From positions 1 through 44,876 of the forward strand of contig CANIEM010000009.1 in the NCBI GenBank assembly GCA_947466515.1: DNA of 44,876 nt, given 5' to 3'. The notes below the pieces were generated by a model. The model saw only the letters and a program-made list of their open reading frames with translations. It had not been told where the DNA came from and did not search any database. The position numbers and the translations under genes were made by a program. Positions 25,079-32,401 of this stretch are shown here, in pieces (the first letter of the stretch is position 1; each line of letters begins with the position of its first letter). Origin of the DNA: Verrucomicrobia subdivision 6 bacterium (GTDB taxonomy: Bacteria > Verrucomicrobiota > Verrucomicrobiia > Methylacidiphilales > Verrucolacustridaceae).

Positions 25079-25542
25079 CGAGCATGCCCCGTAGCGTTCG
25101 TCGTAAAGAAGACGATGCGGTTTTTCCCTTTAGCTTCAAAGTAGTTAGCTGGAGTCGACTCATGATCCATCGGATCAGTGTGGTATTTCACTTCCGTGAA
25201 GTCGTCGAAGCCATCCCCATCGGAGTCGATTAACTCCCCTTCCGTTTGGGCTGGCCCCAGCACCTGCCTTTGCCGAACCCACTTTCCACCCACCCAGTAA
25301 ATTTTCTGCTCAACAAAACGGCGATTCAGAGCCACATCCTTGGCTTCGTCGAAAACCCGCTCTCTTCGAGCTGCAACCGCTTCACGGCTTTCGATCCCAT
25401 CAGACGGCACCACGAAAATAACTTCACTCCGATTGACCTCATCCCAGAAATCTGCAACTGGATCGGCGGCTTGGACTAGCGGGCTTATGAACCCAGAAAG
25501 GACCGCAAGGTAGGCGTACCCCAGAGGGCATCTACTTATCAT
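25075..25542 (-). CDS. Secreted protein with a calcium-binding (TSP3/EF-hand-like) motif
   Basis: Protein of 155 residues with a signal peptide (about 1-25, ending VQAA). The middle is charged and helical (RREAVAARRERVFDEAKDVA-like). Near residue 110 it has DSDGDGFDDFTEVKYHTDP, the classic thrombospondin type 3 or EF-hand-like loop that binds calcium in many secreted bacterial proteins. TTGGTG (25576-25571), 17 bases and AGGATA lie upstream, with the -35 34 bases before the ATG. The small cysteine-rich gene follows with an ATGA overlap. The role is unknown. Confidence 0.72.
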   Translation of the reverse strand: MISRCPLGYAYLAVLSGFISPLVQAADPVADFWDEVNRSEVIFVVPSDGIESREAVAARRERVFDEAKDVALNRRFVEQKIYWVGGKWVRQRQVLGPAQTEGELIDSDGDGFDDFTEVKYHTDPMDHESTPANYFEAKGKNRIVFFTTNATGHAR

Positions 25543-25636
25543 AGCCCTATCCTGAGACGGGGATCCGCTTCACCAAGCCTTATAATATCTTCCTAGATAC
25601 CATCACAACTAATCTCCTTCGGACGATTTTCGATTC

Positions 25637-26488
25637 CTAGTCTCCCCGCGTCATCTCATTTCGCTCCTCCCTGAGTTGGCGGGCACTTTGCGACGATAAC
25701 TTTTTGGTCTTAGGTATCGGCACCTTGCTTGGTGCTCGAAAAAGAATCTTCGCTACACTTTCCGGATCCTCCTCAATCGGCAGGTGGCACGTTCCAGGCA
25801 GCACACGTACGACCACTTGAGGAAGAACTTTCTTCCATATCTTCAGAGACTTTACCACCACCGCAAAGCTGTTTTCTCCAGCCATAATTTCCACTGGAAT
25901 CGGTAGACCCTGAAAGGTACTAGCGGGACCACATTCATACATCACCTTCAATAGGCGCCAAGTGGCACGCTGATTCACTTCTGCAAAGGTTTCTGTCAGG
26001 TGGGTATCCTCGGTCCTCATTCCTCGCAGGCATAAGTTGAGCAGAGATCGGCCGATCGGATTGGCAAACGTTGCCGCGTAAATCCACCAACCCAAAGGAC
26101 CCAGCGCAGGATGGACGAAGATCTCTAGATACCAAGGGCAGTAGGCAAATGGATCAATCATCACCAATCGTCCCACCACATCCCCTCGCCCCATCTCCCT
26201 TAATTCTCGTATGGCGAAAAGCGCCAAAAGCGCCCCGCTACAATTTCCCGCCACAGTTAAATGAACATGGTCCAAGGCAATCAACTCCTTCGCCAGTTCG
26301 CGACCCAAACTTTTCATCCCCCAAACTTTCGGCTCGGGTGATTTCCCGCATCCTGGTAAATCAACCGCAAAAAAGCTGATCTCAGGATTCAGATAGGGCA
26401 ACAAAGGATCGAAAGTTGCGTGGTCTCCGCTCCAACCATGGAGCCCAACCACTCCATGCCGACCCTTCCCGTGCCGAATAATGTACAT
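25637..26488 (-). CDS. Alpha/beta-hydrolase with a cysteine at the nucleophile position
   Basis: Protein of 283 residues of the alpha/beta-hydrolase fold. VVGLHGWSGDH gives the oxyanion HGW motif, FAVDLPGCGKSPEP the next conserved strand and turn, and AGNCSGALLAL the nucleophile elbow. In G-x-Nuc-x-G the nucleophile is C83, not the common serine. H235 in GTCHLPIEEDP is the catalytic histidine, and the acid is probably E205 in MAGENSF. A Cys nucleophile is known in dienelactone hydrolase, but the rest does not look like that enzyme. The C-terminal 25 residues are basic. GAGG lies 8 bases before the ATG, one of the few ribosome-site-like sequences here. The substrate is unknown. Confidence 0.8.
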   Translation of the reverse strand: MYIIRHGKGRHGVVGLHGWSGDHATFDPLLPYLNPEISFFAVDLPGCGKSPEPKVWGMKSLGRELAKELIALDHVHLTVAGNCSGALLALFAIRELREMGRGDVVGRLVMIDPFAYCPWYLEIFVHPALGPLGWWIYAATFANPIGRSLLNLCLRGMRTEDTHLTETFAEVNQRATWRLLKVMYECGPASTFQGLPIPVEIMAGENSFAVVVKSLKIWKKVLPQVVVRVLPGTCHLPIEEDPESVAKILFRAPSKVPIPKTKKLSSQSARQLREERNEMTRGD

Positions 26489-26528
26489 AAGAGATCCTCG
26501 CTAATCTTTACGAGAGAACAATCCAGAC

Positions 26529-26556
26529 TTCACACCCCGTCCCCAAGGCCTTAACT
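26529..26556 (+). promoter_or_regulatory. Promoter of the 38-residue membrane protein
   Basis: TTCACA (26529-26534, five of six consensus bases), 16 bases, TTAACT (26551-26556), then 7 bases to the ATG at 26564. The -35 begins 35 bases before the start codon. Confidence 0.5.
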
Positions 26557-26563
26557 ACTCTTT

Positions 26564-26680
26564 ATGTCTAAGATACCCGACAAAACTTCCTGGCTTTTCC
26601 CCATCCTCGTCATTCTTGCCATGCTGGCCTTCACTCTCGCGGTTTTTGTTCTGAGCGTAGCTAAGTTACGGACTCCGTAA
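26564..26680 (+). CDS. Very small single-span membrane protein (38 residues)
   Basis: The frame codes for MSKIPDKTSW followed by a clean hydrophobic helix (LFPILVILAMLAFTLAVFVL) and a short basic end, SVAKLRTP. It fills the gap between the divergent hydrolase gene and the convergent Sel1 gene, and a promoter with the spacing typical of this window precedes it. This supports a real small gene even though homology cannot be judged at this length. Confidence 0.6.
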   Translation: MSKIPDKTSWLFPILVILAMLAFTLAVFVLSVAKLRTP

Positions 26681-26685
26681 GCAAC

Positions 26686-27276
26686 CTACTCTGGTTCCAA
26701 CCTAGCCAGCGCCTTCAATGATGGCCCATAGTTCTGCTCGGCCGCTTTTCGATACCACTGGATCGCCTGCACCACACTTCTCTGCACTCCTTGCCCATTA
26801 AAATAACAGTTCCCCAAGCGATGCTGCGCCGCCGCATAGTTCTGATCCGCCGCCTTTCGATACCACCGCACTCCCTCCTCTTCGTCCTGAGCAAAACCCC
26901 GACCAAAGACATAGGCATCCCCAATGCTAATCTCGGCTGGGGGATAATCTTGTCCTGCCGCTTTTCTCCACCAGGAGATCGCTTCTGATAGACTAGGCTC
27001 TGTCCCTAGCCCTTCATGGAAGCATCCGCCTAAATTAAACTGAGCCTTCATCTGCCCTTGCTCCGCAGCCTTTCGGTACCAAGCAACCCCTTCTCGTTGA
27101 TCTTTCTTCACTCCCAATCCAAAGAAATAGCAGTCCCCAAGCTGGAATTGTGCATCCGCGTCCCCTTTGTCCGCCTGCGCTTGAAGCTCTGCACTATACT
27201 TCACAGGCACGATCGGACCCTCAGCCCAAGAAATAAAGGAAACCAATCCTATCCAAAGAAAAAGCAGGAATTTCAT
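26686..27276 (-). CDS. Secreted Sel1-repeat protein
   Basis: Protein of 196 residues with a signal peptide (MKFLLFLWIGLVSFISWAE) and four Sel1-like repeats of about 36 residues. Each carries the G-D-A/x-x-A-Q-F-x-L-G and W-Y-R-K-A-A-E/D-Q pattern, for example DAQFQLGDCYFFGLGV, GVAWYRKAAEQG and AIQWYRKAAEQNYG. These helical solenoids mediate protein-protein contacts. A GTG at 27294 would add six residues. I prefer the ATG at 27276 because it begins the signal peptide directly and because TTGCCC lies 35 bases upstream, although the -10 there is poor. Confidence 0.85.
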   Translation of the reverse strand: MKFLLFLWIGLVSFISWAEGPIVPVKYSAELQAQADKGDADAQFQLGDCYFFGLGVKKDQREGVAWYRKAAEQGQMKAQFNLGGCFHEGLGTEPSLSEAISWWRKAAGQDYPPAEISIGDAYVFGRGFAQDEEEGVRWYRKAADQNYAAAQHRLGNCYFNGQGVQRSVVQAIQWYRKAAEQNYGPSLKALARLEPE

Positions 27277-27336
27277 CCTCTTGAAGCTGGTCACACCTCG
27301 ATGGCGGGCAAGTCTGTTTTCTTACCGTGACAAAGT

Positions 27337-27365
27337 TTGACCAAAGAAAACTCCTGATTTAAATT
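27337..27365 (+). promoter_or_regulatory. Promoter of the small secreted gene at 27371
   Basis: TTGACC (27337-27342), 17 bases, TAAATT (27360-27365), then 5 bases to the ATG. No ribosome site is present. The expected transcript start coincides with the start codon. Confidence 0.65.
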
Positions 27366-27370
27366 TTTAT

Positions 27371-27553
27371 ATGAAGCGATTCCTTTGCCTTTTCCTTGGA
27401 TTGACCTTACCCCTTTCACTTCTACGAGCTGAAAAAGACGTGGAAAATCAAGACAACCAAAAATCCAGCAACCTTACAATGAATGCGCCTCGGCCCGTCA
27501 ATATGGCAAATCCCAATAAGCCCGCTTGGCAAGCCGAACCTCACGGGAAGTAA
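27371..27553 (+). CDS. Small secreted hypothetical protein
   Basis: Protein of 60 residues: a signal peptide (MKRFLCLFLGLTLPLSLLRAE) and a polar mature part of about 40 residues rich in Asn, Pro and Lys (NQKSSNLTMNAPRPVNMANP). No family is recognised. The strong signal peptide fixes the start, and the promoter directly upstream makes this one of the best cases for leaderless transcription in the window. Confidence 0.65.
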   Translation: MKRFLCLFLGLTLPLSLLRAEKDVENQDNQKSSNLTMNAPRPVNMANPNKPAWQAEPHGK

Positions 27554-27605
27554 CCCCGCCACACCAGCCCCGCTATCTAATCTGAACGAAACGCCAACCG
27601 CTCGC

Positions 27606-28025
27606 TTAGGGGCGCTTCAATCCTGGACTAGGCATCTTTCCATTTCGTAAGGCATCAAGCGTGGCAGGTTCCGACATCCGATCCACATTCAACGTCCACA
27701 TCTCCATCAGCATGGTACTTGCCTTCTCCACCTTCGAACCACTCAAGCTTCCCGAGGTCTTAGCTTGGGCCAGTGCCTGCTCTGGCGTCGTACCCGCCTG
27801 ATTCAGATCAGCCAAAGCCGCCAGACCCATCCGAAACCGCTCGGTTCGATCTCCCTCCGCATCAGGATTAATCGCAGCCACCACCTTCTTCAGTAAACCA
27901 TCTTTATCCACCGCAGGTACTGCCGCCGATGGTGCAGCCGCCGAGTCAGCCGTCTGAGCCAAACTTTTAAAAGAAACTATTCCTAAGCAAACCACGATAC
28001 TCATGCCGAGCTTTGTAATATTCAT
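27606..28025 (-). CDS. Secreted hypothetical protein, paralogue of the product at 19771-20268
   Basis: Protein of 139 residues from the ATG at 28025, where the signal peptide begins (MNITKLGMSIVVCLGIVSFK, cleavage near SLAQ). An Ala-rich linker leads to a helical domain: RMGLAALADLNQAGTTPEQAL, then KASTMLMEMWTLNVDRMSEP and ALRNGKMPSPG. This domain resembles the C-terminal domain of the secreted protein encoded at 19771-20268, suggesting a small family. The function is unknown. An upstream in-frame start at 28073 would place 16 non-conserved residues before the signal peptide. Confidence 0.7.
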   Translation of the reverse strand: MNITKLGMSIVVCLGIVSFKSLAQTADSAAAPSAAVPAVDKDGLLKKVVAAINPDAEGDRTERFRMGLAALADLNQAGTTPEQALAQAKTSGSLSGSKVEKASTMLMEMWTLNVDRMSEPATLDALRNGKMPSPGLKRP

Positions 28026-28142
28026 ATTCAGACAATGAGAGTTAGCGCCCCCTCCGTCGAGCAGGAAACACACCTACTCCTTTTTAATCCCTGTGGCATT
28101 GCCTTTTCACCCGCGCTGTTTCTGCAAAGCTCATTCATTCCG

Positions 28143-28451
28143 ATGAAACTCATTCGACTCACTCCAAAACTAACCGAGATGCCCGCCCTAGTCCGCACCG
28201 CCCCTGCGATGTTCCGTGATCTCTTTGCCCGCCGATATCGCGAAATCCCCGCCGCCACTATCTTAGGCGGCATTCTCGGCCTAGCTTATCTTATCAATCC
28301 CTTCGATCTCATCCCTGACGTTCTTCCCATCGTCGGTATCGTGGACGACACTCTCATCGTGGGAATTTTTCTGACTCTTCTCGGGCGGGATGTGAAAAAA
28401 TATCTCCTTTGGAAAAATCCACATGAACCGAAATCAGCCAAAAAAGCCTGA
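28143..28451 (+). CDS. DUF1232 (YkvA-type) membrane protein
   Basis: Protein of 102 residues. The DUF1232 core is clear: ATILGGILGLAYLINPFDLIPDVLPIVGIVDDTLIV, with the family's Y-x-x-x-P-x-D-x-x-P-D motif and following hydrophobic helix. Function is unknown; members are small membrane-associated proteins. I chose the ATG at 28143 (MKLIRLTPKL); the frame extends upstream to 28035, but that part does not look coding. The stop region overlaps a small downstream frame. Confidence 0.82.
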   Translation: MKLIRLTPKLTEMPALVRTAPAMFRDLFARRYREIPAATILGGILGLAYLINPFDLIPDVLPIVGIVDDTLIVGIFLTLLGRDVKKYLLWKNPHEPKSAKKA

Positions 28452-28551
28452 TACTTGCATTCCAAACTGGCTCCTCTACCTCGCAGTCACCCTAGCCGTT
28501 TCTTTAGGAGCAGCTAAAATTCTTTGGGGCCTGTTCCAGATCTATCACTGA
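28423..28551 (+). CDS. Possible small single-span membrane protein
   Basis: A 42-residue frame, MNRNQPKKPDTCIPNWLLY followed by one hydrophobic helix (LAVTLAVSLGAAKILWGLF), overlaps the end of the DUF1232 gene by 29 bases and stops 2 bases before the convergent gene. The basic N-terminus and single helix look like a real small membrane protein in an operon with DUF1232. Homology cannot be judged, and it could be chance. Confidence 0.4.
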   Translation: MNRNQPKKPDTCIPNWLLYLAVTLAVSLGAAKILWGLFQIYH

Positions 28552-28553
28552 AC

Positions 28554-29891
28554 TTACTCTTCCAGCCAGTCGCTGACTGGGTGAAAATCAGCATCCTTAA
28601 CTATCACCTCGACTCGCTTATGGGGCGATGGTTCGAAAGGTAGAATCACCCAAGCAATTTCCCCATTTCGCTTTCCCCGAATCACCACTCGCAAGGTATT
28701 CGGAGCTGCCTCAGCGATTTTCCCCTTCACCGTGATCTCAGCTGTATCTGCGTCTAAAGGAATCCTCTGACAAAGAAAGGCGTCAGGAATTGCCGCGACA
28801 TCCTCCTCAAAGGGTCCCTTGGCCAAAGCCTCCTTGGCACGCAACTCTTTCAACCGATCCTCGTAGCCCGTGACCTCCTGCTGGATCGCCAGCGCATCCC
28901 CACGAAATTTCTCCAGTTCCTTAGCCTGAATCCCCACCCGCTCCTTTTTTTCGTCGAGACTTGTACTTGCAGGACTCCTCAACTGTTTCGCCTTGGCCCC
29001 CAATCCCTTGTAACGTGCATTCCAATCCTTTTCAAATTTTCGCCAATCGATCAGCTTCTTCTCAATCCAACCGAACTGGTCAGGCATTTTAATACTTGGA
29101 GGTGCACGATAAAGGGCCAGACGGTACTCATTTGCCGCAATCTCGGGTTGCTGGAGATCTTCATCCTCCTCCGGATGATAGAAAAGCCCCACCTCGCGTG
29201 CTCGAACCTCCACCTCCTCTAAAAACTTCTTTCGATACGTATCAAACTCCAGATCCAAAGAACCCGCCTCCTCTAACCATAATCTACTCACCGAGGTGCG
29301 GTACTCATCATAAACCGCTTTCGCTTTTCCCGTTTCTTGGTGCAAGACATCTTCAACCATTCGGGTTTTCTCCGCCGTACCCGCCGCATCCGCCTTCGCC
29401 AAAACAAGAGTCCTCTCCAATTCCCGAATTTGGGGACGAATCGGAGCCAACCTCCGCCCGTAATCGCGACGTAACCCAGCTAACCTCTCGCTGAAGTCAT
29501 AAAGAACCAAAACCTCCGGTCGGTCGCCCAATCGTATCTCATTCAGATTTACTCGCACCTGTACAACCGTCCTCCTCCACTCAGTCCAGCTTCCATAAAG
29601 CAACATCACCCCAACCGCTACGCCCACCCAGACCCAGATTTTTTTGTCCCAACCACGAATCGATTCGCTCAAGCCCCGTCCAAGATCAAGAAGGATTCTA
29701 CCTACACCGACTCGATCAGTTTCCACCGCTTGCGCCGCCTGCACCCCAGGAATCGCCGCCGGCACCGCAGTGATAACCCTTCGCCTAACCCTTGGCGCAT
29801 TTTCTTTAACTTGGGTAACTTTAAGACGTAACTTTTTCTTCCCAGTTTCCACCTCCCCGCCCGGCGGTGGGGGCGCACTTTCCTCAGCCAT
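28554..29891 (-). CDS. Single-span membrane protein with a long coiled-coil domain
   Basis: Protein of 445 residues, family not recognised. Residues 1-15 are acidic and Pro-rich, 18-40 strongly basic, and 85-102 form one membrane span (KIWVWVGVAVGVMLLYGSW). Residues about 130-360 are rich in Lys, Glu and Arg with heptad-like hydrophobics and would form coiled coils. The last 70 residues alternate as beta strands (AEITVKGKIAEAAPNTLRVV, EVIVKDADFHPVSDW). It begins 1 base after the pheA stop, so it is the last gene of the lexA-led run. A structural role at the envelope is possible but unproven. Confidence 0.75.
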   Translation of the reverse strand: MAEESAPPPPGGEVETGKKKLRLKVTQVKENAPRVRRRVITAVPAAIPGVQAAQAVETDRVGVGRILLDLGRGLSESIRGWDKKIWVWVGVAVGVMLLYGSWTEWRRTVVQVRVNLNEIRLGDRPEVLVLYDFSERLAGLRRDYGRRLAPIRPQIRELERTLVLAKADAAGTAEKTRMVEDVLHQETGKAKAVYDEYRTSVSRLWLEEAGSLDLEFDTYRKKFLEEVEVRAREVGLFYHPEEDEDLQQPEIAANEYRLALYRAPPSIKMPDQFGWIEKKLIDWRKFEKDWNARYKGLGAKAKQLRSPASTSLDEKKERVGIQAKELEKFRGDALAIQQEVTGYEDRLKELRAKEALAKGPFEEDVAAIPDAFLCQRIPLDADTAEITVKGKIAEAAPNTLRVVIRGKRNGEIAWVILPFEPSPHKRVEVIVKDADFHPVSDWLEE

Positions 29892-29892
29892 C

Positions 29893-30960
29893 TTAACGCT
29901 CTTCCGGATAGCTACCCAAAACCCGTATATCCAAAGTTAGCTTCTGCAAGCGGGCCAACGCTTTTCTAAATTCAGGTCGATCCGCATGGCCACGCACATC
30001 CACGAAAAAGACGTACTCCCATGGCTTGCCTGGTGCAGGACGCGATTCCACTTTTAATAAATTCAACTTCTTCTGAGCAAAGACTCCTAACGCTCGTGCT
30101 AACGCTCCCGCCCGATGGGGCAAAGTAAAGAGCAAGCTTGTCTTGTCCTTGCCCGTAGCCGGCGCTGGCTCTTGGCCAATCCACAAAAATCTCGTGCTAT
30201 TCCCAGGCTGATCTTGGACTTCCCGATTGCGAATTTGCAACCGATGGATTTTTGCCGCCCAAGGACTTGCCAAAGCGGCCGACCCTTGTTCCTGCGAAGC
30301 GCGCCGAGCCCCCTCTGCCGTGCTCGAAACTTCGATCACCTTAATCCCTGGCAGATGCAGAGCGAGCCAGTGCCGACATTGCGCCAAGGCTTGGGGGTGG
30401 CTGTAGAGAATCCGTAGCGGACCCTTTGCCGTGCGGGCCAAAAGTGCATGCCGAATCGGAAGGTAAATCTCCCCACAAACCCAAACCGCACTTGTCATCA
30501 AAGCCTCCTGCGTTGCCCCCACCGCTCCCTCTCCAGAGTTTTCCATAGGCACTACCCCCGCATCCACTTCCCCACGATCCACTGCTGAAAATATCTCCGC
30601 CATGCTGGGGCAAGGAACTAACTCGGTGTTCCCTCCAAACCTCTCCCGTGCGGCCTGGTGGCAGTAAGAAGCCTGCGGACCGAGGTAGGCGACTCTCGTT
30701 CCTCCTTGTACCTCACGCGCACTGGAAAGGATCTCGCGGTAAATGGCGCGCAGGCTTGCCAGATTCAAAGCCCCCTTATTTTTTAACTTTCCTTCCAAAC
30801 GCCGAAAAAGCATAGCCTCCCGCGCCGGGGCTAAAACAGAATGCCCTGCCTTGATTTTTTGTGTGCCGATTTCATGTGCCACTTTCGACCTCTGCTCAAG
30901 CAGATGGACCAACTGGTCATCTAACCGATCCACTTTACGACGCAGGCTCGATAGCTTCAT
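29893..30960 (-). CDS. pheA: Bifunctional chorismate mutase / prephenate dehydratase (P-protein)
   Basis: Protein of 355 residues with the full P-protein order. Chorismate mutase (AroQ type, about 1-85) has LRRKVDRLDDQLVHLLEQRSKVA. Prephenate dehydratase (about 90-265) has VAYLGPQASYCHQAA, VPMENSGEGAVG and the NSTRFLWIG catalytic Thr-Arg-Phe. The C-terminal ACT domain (about 275-350) has the Phe-binding ESRP motif. It makes phenylpyruvate for phenylalanine and is normally feedback-inhibited by Phe through the ACT domain. I chose the ATG at 30960; an in-frame start at 31047 lies deep inside scpB. The ATG overlaps the scpB stop by 26 bases. Confidence 0.95.
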   Translation of the reverse strand: MKLSSLRRKVDRLDDQLVHLLEQRSKVAHEIGTQKIKAGHSVLAPAREAMLFRRLEGKLKNKGALNLASLRAIYREILSSAREVQGGTRVAYLGPQASYCHQAARERFGGNTELVPCPSMAEIFSAVDRGEVDAGVVPMENSGEGAVGATQEALMTSAVWVCGEIYLPIRHALLARTAKGPLRILYSHPQALAQCRHWLALHLPGIKVIEVSSTAEGARRASQEQGSAALASPWAAKIHRLQIRNREVQDQPGNSTRFLWIGQEPAPATGKDKTSLLFTLPHRAGALARALGVFAQKKLNLLKVESRPAPGKPWEYVFFVDVRGHADRPEFRKALARLQKLTLDIRVLGSYPEER

Positions 30961-31552
30961 GCAGCAACTCCTTCTGTTGGGGGCCCGCCGGATCTGCCGG
31001 GACAGGAAGTTTAACTCGGCGTAACTCTTCCGAATTCGGAAGTTCATCTAAATCCCGCAATCCGAAATGCTCCAAGAAAAGAGGCGTTGTCCCATACAAA
31101 ATCGGGCGCCCAGGAGCTTCACTCCGTCCGGAAATCCGAATAATCCCGCGCTCAACCAAGGTATCTAACGTGCCACTGCAATCGACCCCGCGCACCGCCT
31201 CGATCTCCGCTCTGGAAATCGGTTGGCGATAAGCAATCACCGCCATGGTTTCTAAGGAGGGCGGACTCAATCGTGGAGGACGCACCACTCCTTTGAGCTT
31301 GGCCACCCAACCCGACAAATCAGGTGCCGTGCCAATCCGAAATCCACCCGCCACTTCACGTAGAATTAGGCCCCGTGGGGCCAACCGCTCCGAAAGCTGG
31401 GCCAACTCCTCCCGCAACTCCTCCTCTTTAATTTCAGGCCATCCATGGCCCCCTTCTGGTCCATCCCGTAACAGCGTCGTCAGACGCGACGGTTCCATCG
31501 GTTCACTTGCCGCAAATAACAGCGCTTCTAGTACTCGTGCCCATTCCATCAT
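30935..31552 (-). CDS. scpB: Segregation and condensation protein ScpB
   Basis: Protein of 205 residues with two winged-helix domains: WARVLEALLFAASEPM at the start, then PPSLETMAVIAYRQPISRAEIEAVRGVD in the middle, the family's most conserved block, and GRPILYGTTPLFLEHFGL at the end of domain 2. ScpB dimers bind ScpA and complete the SMC condensin ring. The gene follows scpA after 9 bases and overlaps pheA. Two ATG codons stand in a row at the start. Confidence 0.95.
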   Translation of the reverse strand: MMEWARVLEALLFAASEPMEPSRLTTLLRDGPEGGHGWPEIKEEELREELAQLSERLAPRGLILREVAGGFRIGTAPDLSGWVAKLKGVVRPPRLSPPSLETMAVIAYRQPISRAEIEAVRGVDCSGTLDTLVERGIIRISGRSEAPGRPILYGTTPLFLEHFGLRDLDELPNSEELRRVKLPVPADPAGPQQKELLHEAIEPAS

Positions 31553-31561
31553 CGGTACCCT

Positions 31562-32401
31562 TTAAACTGCGGAAAGGTCGGGCGATTGGCCAGCACCTTC
31601 CCCAGGAATCTGGGGAACTCCCTCGGGAACAATCAAGGGTAAGTTTTCTAAAACGGGTTCAGGCGCTCTACGAATTCGAATCGGCATCAAGGGCCCTTCC
31701 TGCGAAGCCGCCAACTGCTGCAGACGGATCAACTCTAATAAAGCTAAGAAAGTGACCACCACCTCCCCCCGCGAAGATGCCGTTCGGAATAGATCCTCAA
31801 AGAGCACCTCTTCTCCTGGAGTCATTCGATCCAGCAGAAATTCGATTTTTTGCCCTACGGTAAACTCCTCATCTTGGAAGCGACCCGCCCGAGCACGATC
31901 CTCCACATTTCGAAGTATTTTTTGAAAAGCCCAGACCAAATCGAACATCGAAACCTGTCCTGGCCCTTGCAAAGCCGCAGGAGCAACTACCCGCTCTGGC
32001 GTCCGCCCAAAGATGCGCGAGTGAAGCGCCTCGCGATCACCCAACTGCCCTGCCGCCTCCTTAAATTTGCGATACTCAATCAACTGCCGAATCAGCTCCC
32101 ACTTGGGATCTTCATCTTCGACATCTTCTGGCAGACGATCCTGCACGGGCAATAGGGAACGACTTTTCAAATAAACCAGCGTTGCCGCCATCACCAGAAA
32201 TTCACCCGCCACCGAGAGGTTCTCTTCCCTCATCTTGTCCAAACGACTGAGATACTGCTCGGTTAATTTCTCCAGCCGGATGTCATAAATATCCATCTCC
32301 TGCTCTTTGATCAGATGAAGCAGAAGATCCAGTGGACCCGTGAAAGCGCTCAACTCCACGCGCAAAGCTTCCCCGCCAGGCAACTCCAACATCGGAATCA
32401 T
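31562..32401 (-). CDS. scpA: Segregation and condensation protein ScpA (kleisin)
   Basis: Protein of 279 residues. The N-terminal kleisin block is clear (VELSAFTGPLDLLLHLIKE, then DIYDIRLEKLTEQYLSRL), followed by FLVMAATLVYLKSRSLLP. The C-terminal winged helix is EVVVTFLALLELIRLQQLAASQ. ScpA bridges SMC heads and binds ScpB. I chose the ATG at 32401, which overlaps the trpS stop by one base (TGATG). Upstream in-frame codons lie within trpS. It is slightly longer than average because of a Pro-rich C-terminal tail. Confidence 0.95.
   Translation of the reverse strand: MIPMLELPGGEALRVELSAFTGPLDLLLHLIKEQEMDIYDIRLEKLTEQYLSRLDKMREENLSVAGEFLVMAATLVYLKSRSLLPVQDRLPEDVEDEDPKWELIRQLIEYRKFKEAAGQLGDREALHSRIFGRTPERVVAPAALQGPGQVSMFDLVWAFQKILRNVEDRARAGRFQDEEFTVGQKIEFLLDRMTPGEEVLFEDLFRTASSRGEVVVTFLALLELIRLQQLAASQEGPLMPIRIRRAPEPVLENLPLIVPEGVPQIPGEGAGQSPDLSAV

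Noticed and set aside
28035-28142. In-frame upstream extension of the DUF1232 gene
   Set aside because: The added residues are not family-like and begin close to the divergent secreted gene; the ATG at 28143 starts the recognisable protein.
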